From NCBI RefSeq assembly GCF_008297975.1, contig NZ_VLNY01000002.1:186001-250000 (forward strand): a DNA stretch of 64,000 bases, in the 5' to 3' direction. The notes beneath the pieces were generated by a model that saw only the letters and a list, made by a program, of their open reading frames with translations, was not told where the DNA came from and did not search any database. The stretch's first letter is position 1. The number at the start of each line of letters is the position of its first letter. Origin of the DNA: Antrihabitans cavernicola (GTDB taxonomy: Bacteria > Actinomycetota > Actinomycetes > Mycobacteriales > Mycobacteriaceae). Below are positions 1-7,590 of the stretch, piece by piece. Made by a program: the position numbers and the translations under genes.

Positions 1-1
1 G

Positions 2-619
<618 letters not shown>

Positions 620-686
620 GTGACGGAGGATCTGTGACGACCGGGGCGAGCGCAGCGACGGGGAACTTGTCTCCGCCGAGTGAGCG

Positions 687-1331
687 ATGATGGCCGAGAA
701 GCGGCGTGGCCGCGGCTCGGGCAGCAGTCCCGGCGGTCGCAGCTCCAGCAGATCGACACGCGCGGAACGGGATCGGCGGGCGCCGGCATCGAAGGCGGTG
801 CCGGAAGTCGCAGAGCGCGAAGTGCCGATCCGAGCGTCTGTGCGGAAGTCGTCGCGGTCGTCGGCACCCAAGCCCGAGCGAACGATTCTGGGCCTGTCGA
901 CAGGTCGTGCCGTGATCTTGGCGGTAGTGGTGTGCGCGCTTGCGTTGACTCTCGCGGTGCCGCTGCGCACGTACTTCACGCAGCGAGGCGACGCCGCGCA
1001 AGTGGAGGCCCAGCGCGTGGACCTGGAAGCCGATCTGCAGAAGTTGCGCGAAAAAAAGCTGCAACAAGCGGATCCGGCGTACATCACGGCCGAGGCTCGT
1101 GATCGCCTGCGGCTCGTGATGCCGGGTGAGACACCCTTCCAGGTGCAGCTCCCCGGTGCGTACGAGGCAGAGCAGGCCCGGATGGCGAAGCCGGAACCCA
1201 AGGGCGGCCCGTGGTACAGCGACCTCTGGAAGCAGGTGAGTGTTCCTGCTCCCGCTCCGGTCCCGCCGCCCGCGATGCCGCTGGCGCCGTTGCCGCCTCC
1301 GCCGCCCTCGGCCGGAGGGGCGCAGGGGTGA
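687..1331 (+). CDS. FtsB/DivIC-family septum formation initiator
   Basis: Probable divisome protein of the FtsB/DivIC family (M. tuberculosis Rv1024 position). 214 residues: a basic, Ser/Arg-rich cytoplasmic N-terminus (1-70), one membrane span at about 74-94, a periplasmic coiled coil (about 100-127), then the family motif DPAYITAEARDRLRLVMPGE (129-148) and a proline-rich tail (about 185-210). Start is ATG-ATG at 687/690. Its stop overlaps the next start as GTGA, so it is probably translated with the DUF501 gene. The long basic N-terminal extension is usual in actinobacteria. Family is secure; a specific role is inferred. Confidence 0.88.
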   Translation: MMAEKRRGRGSGSSPGGRSSSRSTRAERDRRAPASKAVPEVAEREVPIRASVRKSSRSSAPKPERTILGLSTGRAVILAVVVCALALTLAVPLRTYFTQRGDAAQVEAQRVDLEADLQKLREKKLQQADPAYITAEARDRLRLVMPGETPFQVQLPGAYEAEQARMAKPEPKGGPWYSDLWKQVSVPAPAPVPPPAMPLAPLPPPPPSAGGAQG

Positions 1332-1867
1332 CCGAACGCATCGACCGCCCGAGCCAGAGCGATCTCGATGCCGTTGCCGCACAACTGGGTCGAGAGCCCC
1401 GCGGTGTGTTGGCGATCGCTTATCGTGCTCCCGATGGAACTCCCGGCGTCGTGAAGACCGCACCGCGTCTGCCGGATGGCACGCCGTTTCCCACGCTCTA
1501 TTACCTGACAGATCCGCGGCTCACCGCGGAGGCGAGCAGGCAGGAATCGGCGGGCGTGATGCGCGAGATGACCGAGCGTCTCGCCGCAGATGTAGACCTG
1601 GCGGCGGCGTATCGCGTTGCGCACGAAAGTTATTTGGCCGAACGCAACGAAATCGACTCGCTGGGAACCGACTTCACCGGCGGTGGGATGCCCGAGCGAG
1701 TGAAGTGCCTGCACGTGCTGATGGCGCATGCGTTGGCCAAAGGTCCTGGTCTGAATCCGCTGGGCGACGAGTCGGTTGCGCTTGCGGCGCAAGGGAAGCT
1801 GCGCGGAACGGCGCTACCCGCCGACTGGCCCACCTACGAGCAACTGCACGGAGAGGACGCGACATGA
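1328..1867 (+). CDS. DUF501 family protein
   Basis: 179-residue cytoplasmic protein of the DUF501 family (Rv1025-like). An N-terminal stretch resembling TxxDxxAVAAQLGREPRGVLAIAYR is followed by GxPxVVKTAPRLPDGTPFPTLYYL, which are characteristic of the family. No enzymatic function is established. The frame is open further upstream, but GTG at 1328 is preferred because it overlaps the ftsB-like stop as GTGA and gives the family length. The downstream gene begins inside its stop (ATGA at 1864), so the three genes form one tightly coupled operon, a conserved actinobacterial arrangement. Confidence 0.88.
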   Translation: MTERIDRPSQSDLDAVAAQLGREPRGVLAIAYRAPDGTPGVVKTAPRLPDGTPFPTLYYLTDPRLTAEASRQESAGVMREMTERLAADVDLAAAYRVAHESYLAERNEIDSLGTDFTGGGMPERVKCLHVLMAHALAKGPGLNPLGDESVALAAQGKLRGTALPADWPTYEQLHGEDAT

Positions 1868-2808
1868 CCCGCGTTGCTGCGGTCGATTGCGGCACCAATT
1901 CGATCCGCCTGCTGATCGCAGACATCGATGGTTCGGGTGCGCTCACCGACGTTCGTCGCGAGATGCGGATCGTGCGCCTCGGTCAAGGAGTCGACGCCAC
2001 AGGCGCTTTCGTGCCCGAGGCGATCGAGCGCACACGCGTCGCACTGCACGAGTACGTGGGCATGATGCAAGAGGCACACATCGATGCGGTGCGGATGGTC
2101 GCAACGTCGGCGACTCGTGACGCGTCGAATCGCGAGGACTTCTTCTCGATGACCCGCGCCGAGTTGGGTGCCGTGATCGCGGGTGCGGAGGCCGAAGTGA
2201 TCACCGGCGACGAGGAAGCGCGGCTGTCGTTCGCGGGCGCCGTCGGTGAATTGGATTCGGCGGCAGGACCGTTCGTGGTCGTCGATCTGGGTGGCGGCTC
2301 GACTGAGCTGGTTCTGGGCGACACGACTGGAGTGCAAGCGGCCTTCTCCGCCGATGTCGGCTGTGTGCGCACGACGGAGCGGTGCTTGCACGACGACCCG
2401 CCGACGGCCGAGCAAGTCGCTGCCGCAAAGGCCTTCGCGTCCGAGCGGTTGGCGCCGGCGTTCGCGCAGGTCCCCGTCGAACAGGCACGCACCTGGGTCG
2501 GGGTGGCAGGAACGATGACCACCATCGCCGCGATCGCGAACGACCTGCCCACCTACGATCCGGCGCGGGTGCACCTGTCGCGGCTCTCGCTAGACGCCGT
2601 CTACGACGTGTGCAATCGTTTGGTTGCCATGACCCGTGACGAGCGCGCGGCATTGGGCCCGATGCATCCGGGACGTGTCGATGTGATCGGCGGGGGAGCG
2701 ATCATAACGTCGGTGCTGGCCGAGGAATTCTCGCGGCGTGCGGGGATCGGCGAGCTGATCGTCAGCGAGCACGACATTCTCGACGGTATTGCGATGTCGT
2801 TGCGCTGA
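1864..2808 (+). CDS. ppx: Ppx/GppA family exopolyphosphatase
   Basis: Hydrolyses terminal phosphate from inorganic polyphosphate or pppGpp; cytoplasmic actin-fold ATPase superfamily. 314 residues, the short single-core form seen in mycobacterial Ppx1/Ppx2, without the C-terminal HD-like extension of E. coli Ppx. The phosphate-binding loops are visible: DCGTNSIRLL near the N-terminus, TSATRDASN (81-89), the catalytic acidic region TGDEEARLSF (114-123) and VVDLGGGSTEL (139-149). The start ATG overlaps the preceding stop (ATGA). Which substrate it prefers cannot be told from sequence. Confidence 0.93.
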   Translation: MTRVAAVDCGTNSIRLLIADIDGSGALTDVRREMRIVRLGQGVDATGAFVPEAIERTRVALHEYVGMMQEAHIDAVRMVATSATRDASNREDFFSMTRAELGAVIAGAEAEVITGDEEARLSFAGAVGELDSAAGPFVVVDLGGGSTELVLGDTTGVQAAFSADVGCVRTTERCLHDDPPTAEQVAAAKAFASERLAPAFAQVPVEQARTWVGVAGTMTTIAAIANDLPTYDPARVHLSRLSLDAVYDVCNRLVAMTRDERAALGPMHPGRVDVIGGGAIITSVLAEEFSRRAGIGELIVSEHDILDGIAMSLR

Positions 2809-2816
2809 CTCTGCGA

Positions 2817-3110
2817 CTAGCCCTCGCCGACAATTCGGCGAAGCTCGGCGACGTGCGCGGCATATGCCTTCCGCCCGGCGGATGTCAGCGATGCCCAGGT
2901 GCGTAGCCGAGATGCCCTGGTGGCCTTGGTGATCGTGACCAACCCGGCTTCCTCGAGTGTGCGCAGTTGCTTGCTGAGCACCGACTCGCTGACGTCGACG
3001 CTTTCGCGGATGACCGAGAACTCGGCCTGATTCACTTCGGCCAGCAACGCGCAGATCTGTAAGCGGTGCGGGGCATGAATGGTGGTGTTGAAAGTGGGAA
3101 CCACGGTCAT
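2817..3110 (-). CDS. Winged-helix transcriptional regulator (MarR/PF13601-like)
   Basis: 97-residue one-domain DNA-binding protein. It has a helix-turn-helix followed by a wing: LQICALLAEVNQAEFSVIRE, then SESVLSKQLRTLEEAG (recognition helix) and VTITKATRASRLRTWASLT. Such small regulators usually pair with a membrane protein gene, as here: its ATG at 3110 overlaps the stop of the upstream gene (ATGA). It probably represses its own operon through the two palindromes at 3559-3604. A longer upstream reading frame exists but would run far into the neighbour, so the short form is preferred. Ligand unknown. Confidence 0.85.
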   Translation of the reverse strand: MTVVPTFNTTIHAPHRLQICALLAEVNQAEFSVIRESVDVSESVLSKQLRTLEEAGLVTITKATRASRLRTWASLTSAGRKAYAAHVAELRRIVGEG

Positions 3111-3547
3111 TGTCGGCTCCGAAGCTCCTTGGCGTACACCGCATCCCATCGATAGCCGGTGACGGTCATCTCGATCGCCGCGATCACGCCGCAGATCAGT
3201 GGCACCACAGGCCACCAGTGTCCCGCCGTGTAGCCGATCACGTACAGCGCGGCCGCGGCCAACGCTCCCACGGTCGCGATCCGACCGGCAGGTCCGGGGC
3301 GATTTCCGTTTATCCAGATGCCCTTTGTGCGCCGGTAGTAGAGGACCAAGCCGCCGCAACCGAGGAGGAACAGCGCGATCACCGTCATGCGTGGGAGCAG
3401 CTCTTGGAAATACGAACTCGCGACGAACAATCCGACCATGATGCCGAGCATCACGTGATAGCCGGGCGGGCTGGCTGAACGATCGGCGATCAGGTCACGT
3501 TGGTGTTGGGCGCTGCGCAACTGCGCCGCTGCGGTTTCCGGGTCCAT
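3107..3547 (-). CDS. Small multi-pass membrane protein, regulator partner
   Basis: 146-residue integral membrane protein with about four hydrophobic segments (YHVMLGIMVGLFVASSYF; MTVIALFLLGCGGLVLYY; IATVGALAAAALYVIGY; WWPVVPLICGVIAAIEM) and short soluble ends. No recognised functional residues. It is the first gene of a two-gene operon with a winged-helix regulator. Start choice: ATG at 3547 has GAGGGA about five bases upstream; a GTG at 3559 is also possible but lies inside the first palindromic operator. Proteins of this kind commonly accompany PF13601-type regulators in actinobacteria; function unknown. Confidence 0.8.
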   Translation of the reverse strand: MDPETAAAQLRSAQHQRDLIADRSASPPGYHVMLGIMVGLFVASSYFQELLPRMTVIALFLLGCGGLVLYYRRTKGIWINGNRPGPAGRIATVGALAAAALYVIGYTAGHWWPVVPLICGVIAAIEMTVTGYRWDAVYAKELRSRQ

Positions 3548-3558
3548 CGGGTCCCTCA

Positions 3559-3604
3559 CTTTCCGTTATGGAAAGCGTAGCGACTGACTTTCCAGTTTGG
3601 CAAG
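3559..3604 (-). promoter_or_regulatory. Tandem palindromic operators upstream of the membrane protein/regulator operon
   Basis: Two copies of the same dyad: CTTTCCGTTATGGAAAG (3559-3575, perfect CTTTCC-N5-GGAAAG) and CTTTCCAGTTTGGCAAG (3588-3604, one mismatch), 29 bases centre to centre. They sit immediately in front of the operon that encodes a winged-helix regulator, so autoregulation is the simplest reading. The binding protein is inferred, not shown. Confidence 0.7.
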
Positions 3605-3669
3605 TGGGTGGGTGTTCGCGCCTAGGGCGGTGCTGGTTAGAGTTCTCGGAGGCGGGCGCGAGCCGGTCG

Positions 3670-3743
3670 GCCCCTATAGCCCAATTGGCAGAGGCAGCGG
3701 ACTTAAAATCCGCACAGTGTCGGTTCGAGTCCGACTGGGGGCA
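3670..3743 (+). tRNA. tRNA with anticodon UAA (leucine-type), host of the integrated element
   Basis: 74-base cloverleaf. Acceptor GCCCCTA (3670-3676) pairs with TGGGGGC (3736-3742), discriminator A at 3743. D stem GCC/GGC (3679-3681/3693-3695). Anticodon stem GCGGA/TCCGC with loop CTTAAAA, giving anticodon TAA at 3704-3706. Variable loop ACAGT, T arm GTCGG-TTCGAGT-CCGAC. CCA is not encoded. UAA reads the leucine codon UUA, rare in such genomes. The short, class I variable loop is odd because leucine tRNAs normally have a long arm. The 3' half is repeated at 7504-7534, marking it as an integration target. Confidence 0.9.
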
Positions 3744-3854
3744 CAGGTAGAGGCATTATTGCTGCTGTCGAGCGCCCGCCACCCCGGTATTACCCCGGCG
3801 CATGGCGGCGCGGCGGTGTCCGGATTGTCAGACCGCGCTGGCAAGATCGGTGCT

Positions 3855-4922
3855 GTGGACGACAAGCGATATCAGGTCTTCGTGAGTTCGACGTACACGG
3901 ACCTCACGGACGAGCGAGCGGCCGTGATACAGGCAATCCTGCGAATGGACCATCTGCCCGCTGGAATGGAGATGTTTCCGTCGGCTGACGAAGGTCAATG
4001 GGCTCTGATAGAGCAGGTTATCGACCAAAGCGACTATTACATTGTCGTTGTGGCTGGCAGATACGGCAGCGTAATTGACGCCGAGGGAATTAGCTTTACA
4101 GAGAAAGAGTACGACTACGCAGTCAAATCTAAGATTCCAGTTCTCGGATTTGTCCATAAGGACCCCGGCAGCATTCCAGCGAATAAGACGGACATGGACC
4201 CCGCAGTGCAGGAGCTACTTCAGAAGTTTCGCGAAAAGGTACAGTCAAAGCCAGTTACCTTCTTCGAATCCCCGGCGGAGCTTGGCGGACTTGTGGTCAC
4301 TAGCTTATTGCAGGCGATCAAAAAGAAGCCGGGAATGGGCTGGATTCGTGGCGATCAAGCCATGACTGTCGAACAGCAGCGCGAAATATTGGCGCTACGT
4401 GAGCAGGTTGCAGCCTTGAGGGAAGAAAAAGTAGCTGCCGAAAGCGCTTTAGTGGAAGATGTATCGAAACTCGCGCAGGGTGACGAAACGGTCACTCTAT
4501 GGGTCGAGGTTGAGAGCCCATCATATAACCAGCCGAGCGTAATCGAGTTCGTGGAGACTACATGGGATGGGGTCTTTCGAGACGTAGCCCCAGAATTGGT
4601 CGACGAAGGTGCAGAAGTCGATGCACGACAACGGCTTGCAAGTCATCTTGTGATTAATGCCCGAGATGAGGCAATGGAAAGGATGAAACGCGTTCCACGT
4701 GGTCAGGCTAAAGTCCACGATGACGACTGGGACCTGGTTAAGACTCAGTTTCGCGCACTGGGCTTGATCGACAATGGCCTAAAAAAGAGGCCGGTTAACG
4801 ACTCCAACAAGTACGTCCGCCTTACAGAGAAGGGTGACAGGCACCTCACTGCTCTGATCGCGGTTCCGCGAGGCATCGATCCAAACTCGATCGTGGTCCC
4901 CTCGGTTCTAGCTGACAACTGA
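3855..4922 (+). CDS. DUF4062 domain protein, island cargo
   Basis: 355 residues. Residues about 5-100 form a DUF4062 domain: YQVFVSSTYTDLTDERAAV (6-24), LPAGMEMFPS (34-43), QSDYYIVVVAGRYGS (58-72) and FTEKEYDYA (81-89). A coiled coil follows at about 171-203 (EQQREILALREQVAALREEK). The C-terminal domain (about 213-340) ends in a winged-helix-like stretch, LVKTQFRALGLIDNG with LTEKGDRHL. DUF4062 often occurs in predicted conflict or signalling proteins; no activity is proved. GTG at 3855 is chosen because longer frames run through the tRNA. Codon use is visibly AT-richer than the neighbours, a sign of transfer. A defence role is inference. Confidence 0.82.
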   Translation: MDDKRYQVFVSSTYTDLTDERAAVIQAILRMDHLPAGMEMFPSADEGQWALIEQVIDQSDYYIVVVAGRYGSVIDAEGISFTEKEYDYAVKSKIPVLGFVHKDPGSIPANKTDMDPAVQELLQKFREKVQSKPVTFFESPAELGGLVVTSLLQAIKKKPGMGWIRGDQAMTVEQQREILALREQVAALREEKVAAESALVEDVSKLAQGDETVTLWVEVESPSYNQPSVIEFVETTWDGVFRDVAPELVDEGAEVDARQRLASHLVINARDEAMERMKRVPRGQAKVHDDDWDLVKTQFRALGLIDNGLKKRPVNDSNKYVRLTEKGDRHLTALIAVPRGIDPNSIVVPSVLADN

Positions 4923-5101
4923 AGCAAACTTTCGCCCGAGCCTCTGCGCGCTCGACGGAGGCCGGAATCGCCGCAACCGGAACTGCACTAGTCGGGGCAG
5001 CAGATTGGTCGCGCTCCAGTCCGCAAGTTGTAACGGAACACGCGCAACCTCCGATCTGAGCAAATGGCGACGCATGCCGAAACAGACAAATAGGGGGAAC
5101 C

Positions 5102-5425
5102 GTGAGCGACTCGGCCAGTGGAATGTTCGTTTTGTTGCTAGTTGTTTTCTTCGTATGTGGACTCGCCGCCGCGCATGTTGCGGGCCAAAAGAACCTAAGC
5201 AGCGGAGGATACTTTCTATTTGCGTTCTTCTTCGGGCCGTTCGGGCTGGCGACTGCATTGCTAGCTGCACCGGCCAAGGCACCGGTTGCAATCCCCGACG
5301 GTATGCGGGCTGTTGTATGCACGCGCTGCAATGCGGATCAAAATATCGGCATCAATGCTCCGAGGTATAGCTGCTGGCGGTGCAAAGAGTCGGTAGCTGT
5401 GGCCCGCACCGCTTCGTCAACCTGA
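5102..5425 (+). CDS. Small two-span membrane protein with C-terminal zinc ribbon
   Basis: 107 residues, GTG start with an AGGGGG ribosome site just upstream. Two hydrophobic spans (MFVLLLVVFFVCGLAAAHVA, about 8-27, and YFLFAFFFGPFGLATALLAA, about 37-56) enclose a short loop. The soluble tail carries two CxxC pairs (CTRC and CWRC, about 73-95), a likely zinc ribbon. It lies between the DUF4062 gene and the integrase inside the element and may be the second cargo gene. No family with known function was recognised; membrane tethering with a metal knuckle is what can be read. Confidence 0.72.
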   Translation: MSDSASGMFVLLLVVFFVCGLAAAHVAGQKNLSSGGYFLFAFFFGPFGLATALLAAPAKAPVAIPDGMRAVVCTRCNADQNIGINAPRYSCWRCKESVAVARTASST

Positions 5426-6870
5426 CCGACGTCCGAACATCTGCACCACGTTCGACGGAACCGATTCAGCGGGAACGAGATTGGCCGGGGCGGGAGGTTC
5501 GGGCAGTACGTTGGCCGCGCCTCCGTCCTCTTCGGGAATCCAATCGCCGTAGGTGTTCAGGGTGAGGGTGAACGTGCTGTGGCCCAACCATTTCGACACC
5601 TGCATGAAGTGGGTGCCCGCCGTTAGTTGCATGACCGCCATCGAGCGGCGTAGATCGTGCAGTCGTACGCCGCGTGTGGCCGGTTGACCGTCGTGCGCGG
5701 GAGCGCTGACCGGCAGGCCCATCGCCGCCAGGGCGGGCTTAAAGATCGTCTCGTAGAAGGTGCCCATCGCTACCGGCTGCGACCAGTCGTGCGGCACCGC
5801 GTACCGCTCACCCGCTGTCCGGTATCCGCCGCCGTTCTTGCGCGACCGCCATAGTGGCGCTGTTGGCTCGCCGGGTCGTGGGTGCTCGTTCTCTATGTAC
5901 GAGTGCATCCGCGCGGCAATCCATGGCGGTAGCGGCACCGAGCGACGGGAGCGCTTGGACTTGGGAGTGCTGGCAACCCACTGTCCCCCCTTGCGGTCCT
6001 TGGTCCGACGGACGTTCACCGCGCATCGAATCGTGGGCTGCCGTTCGCGAGTGCTGGGGGCGTCGTGAACACCAAGTCTTCAATCTGCAAGCCCGCGTTC
6101 TCAGATGCACGCAGACCGCTGTACGCCAAGAAGTCCACCATCAGTCCGTAGACCGGGTACGCCGGTAGCTCCTGGCCGTTGGTCGGCTGCCCTGCGATAG
6201 CCGCGCTCAGCTCGGCCAATTGCGTTGCGGTGAGCGGCGTGTGCTCGAATGCGTCGTGGTCGCCGGTAGCGCGGTTGGTGGCAAAGTCCACTCGGTCGGT
6301 TGGGCTGGACGGAATCGCGCCGTGCCGCACCGAGTACTTGAGCACCCGGCCAAAGGTGCCCCACGCGTGCTTGATCGTCGCGGGGGAGAGGGTGGGCTCC
6401 AGCCGCCCGTCTGCACCCTGCCGCGACTGCTGCCGCACCAACGCGGACAAGAACTCTTCGCATTGCCGGGGCGTGATGCTGGCGACGGCCAGACCGGCGA
6501 AGTGCCGCAGCGCATAGCGGCGTAGCACTCGTTCATAGTCGTCCAGGGTGCGTCGCTTCAATCGGCCCTGAGCCACCTTCACCTCCATGCTGTCGAGCCA
6601 GGCTTGCGCGTAGTAGCCGTACGGCAGGTCGCCCGCCTTGCGCTGATCGGCGAGTGTCGCGGTGCCGGTGGTGTGCCGTGCGGCGTTCAGTTCGTCGCGT
6701 CGAGCTTCCGCGTCTTCGCGGGTGCCGAACGATTCCTGCCGCGCTCGGGTGCGCTTGCGCCCGTCGGGCTTGGCGGGATTGACCGGGATGGGTAGCCCCA
6801 TCGCATCGCGCACGGGTTCGGTCCAGCAGTCCCCGATGACGTGTCTTCGATGGGTGTGCGATATCGCCAT
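5417..6870 (-). pseudogene. int: Tyrosine site-specific integrase, frameshifted
   Basis: Integrase of the phage/ICE tyrosine recombinase type, read in two pieces. The N-terminal piece (6016-6870) holds the arm-binding and SAM-like core domains and ends after the first catalytic arginine motif, YSGLRASENAGLQIEDL. The C-terminal piece (5417-6019) holds the hairpin lysine region, HDLRRS, GHST and the nucleophile region LNTYGDW. Restoring one base near the GGGGG run at 6056-6060 (+ strand) joins the frames through the residues APSTRERQPTIRCAV. A start at 6921 (TTG) is also possible. It is therefore a recent frameshift, a sequencing error, or, less likely, programmed slippage; the pieces overlap as GTGA. 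Confidence 0.8.
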
Positions 6871-6934
6871 GTAGGACACTAGCGCCGAAGGCGTTGCTAC
6901 CAAACGTGTTCCGTACGCCAAGAAATACCTCGGC

Positions 6935-7318
6935 TTACGGTTGCAAAACCACGGCGGGTGTCAGGGTGCACGTACCCGTGGACGAGGTATAGGAGCCGTA
7001 GACGATCCCCACCCCGGGGGCATTCGGCGCCGACCCCACAACCGTGGATCCCGACGGGGCCAGTGGCGTGACTCCGACGAAGTTGGGGTCCAACGCGATC
7101 CACGCATAGGAGACGTTGCTGCTCGTGACCGGGTTGGGTGCGCTGATCGCACCGACCGCGACACTGCCGCCGGAGGCTACAGCGGATGCACCTGGACACA
7201 GGACGGTCGGCGTGGGGATCACCGATCCTGCGGAAGCGATCGCCGGCACCGCAAGACCTGCCGCTGCCGTGAGCGCCACAACGGCGGCGGCCCGGCGTGT
7301 TGTTCTCATGTTCGACAT
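6935..7318 (-). CDS. Small exported protein of unknown function
   Basis: 127 residues with a clear signal peptide: basic TTRRAAA, hydrophobic VVALTAAAGLAVPA, cleavage probably after IASA (about residue 29). The mature part is small, Ser/Val/Gly-rich and has two cysteines (VLCPG and GTCTL) that could form a disulfide. AAGGGAG precedes the ATG at 7318. No family was recognised. It lies inside the tRNA-bounded element next to attR but has host-like base composition, so it may be cargo or a host gene captured between att sites. Confidence 0.7.
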   Translation of the reverse strand: MSNMRTTRRAAAVVALTAAAGLAVPAIASAGSVIPTPTVLCPGASAVASGGSVAVGAISAPNPVTSSNVSYAWIALDPNFVGVTPLAPSGSTVVGSAPNAPGVGIVYGSYTSSTGTCTLTPAVVLQP

Positions 7319-7590
7319 GACTTGCTCCCTTTCTCGATGTGGTGTTGTGCCAACAGGCGCATCTCACAGCGTGGACGGAGCGACGGAGAATCGCATGGGT
7401 AATGGGCTACTCAATCCGTCGAGATCGCCTTACGGCCGGTTTCAATTCCCTTGTCCCAGTTGATAATCACCAACATTTCCCATACGTCGAGAAATGCAAT
7501 CGCAAAATCCGCACACGTTGTCGGTTCGAGTCCGCCTGAAGGAAGCATTCATATGGTTCGGCGCTTGCCCGCGTGGCAATCTTGTCGATC
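7319..7590. other. Intergenic region with right attachment site
   Basis: 272 bases without a gene. It is AT-richer than the flanks (for example around 7465-7505) and contains the degenerate tRNA 3' copy at 7504-7534: aaaatccgcaca, two inserted bases around gt, then tgtcggttcgagtccg. The copy lacks the anticodon loop 5' half and the acceptor 3' strand, so it cannot be a functional tRNA. It is read as attR of the integrated element. Confidence 0.72.

Larger units (their letters stand above)
3705..7534. mobile_element. Small tRNA-targeted integrative element (about 3.8 kb)
   Basis: Bounded on the left by the 3' half of the tRNA gene (attL, aaaatccgcaca plus tgtcggttcgagtccg at 3705-3733). On the right is a degenerate copy of the same sequence (attR, 7504-7534) that contains two extra bases between the blocks. 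Inside are a DUF4062 gene, a small membrane/zinc-ribbon gene, a tyrosine integrase split by a frameshift and a small exported protein. The first genes are clearly AT-richer than the flanks. No replication or transfer genes were seen, so it is either a cargo-only element or the remnant of a larger one. Boundaries rest on the repeat; mobility is inferred. Confidence 0.78.

Noticed and set aside
3597-3854. N-terminal extension of the DUF4062 frame
   Set aside because: It would read through the tRNA gene; GTG 3855 begins right at the conserved domain.
4923-5101. Possible extra gene between the DUF4062 and membrane protein genes
   Set aside because: Short frames there overlap the downstream gene in the wrong frame and lack ribosome sites; treated as intergenic.
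7504-7534. Second tRNA gene
   Set aside because: Only the 3' half of the tRNA is present with two inserted bases and no acceptor partner; it is an att remnant.
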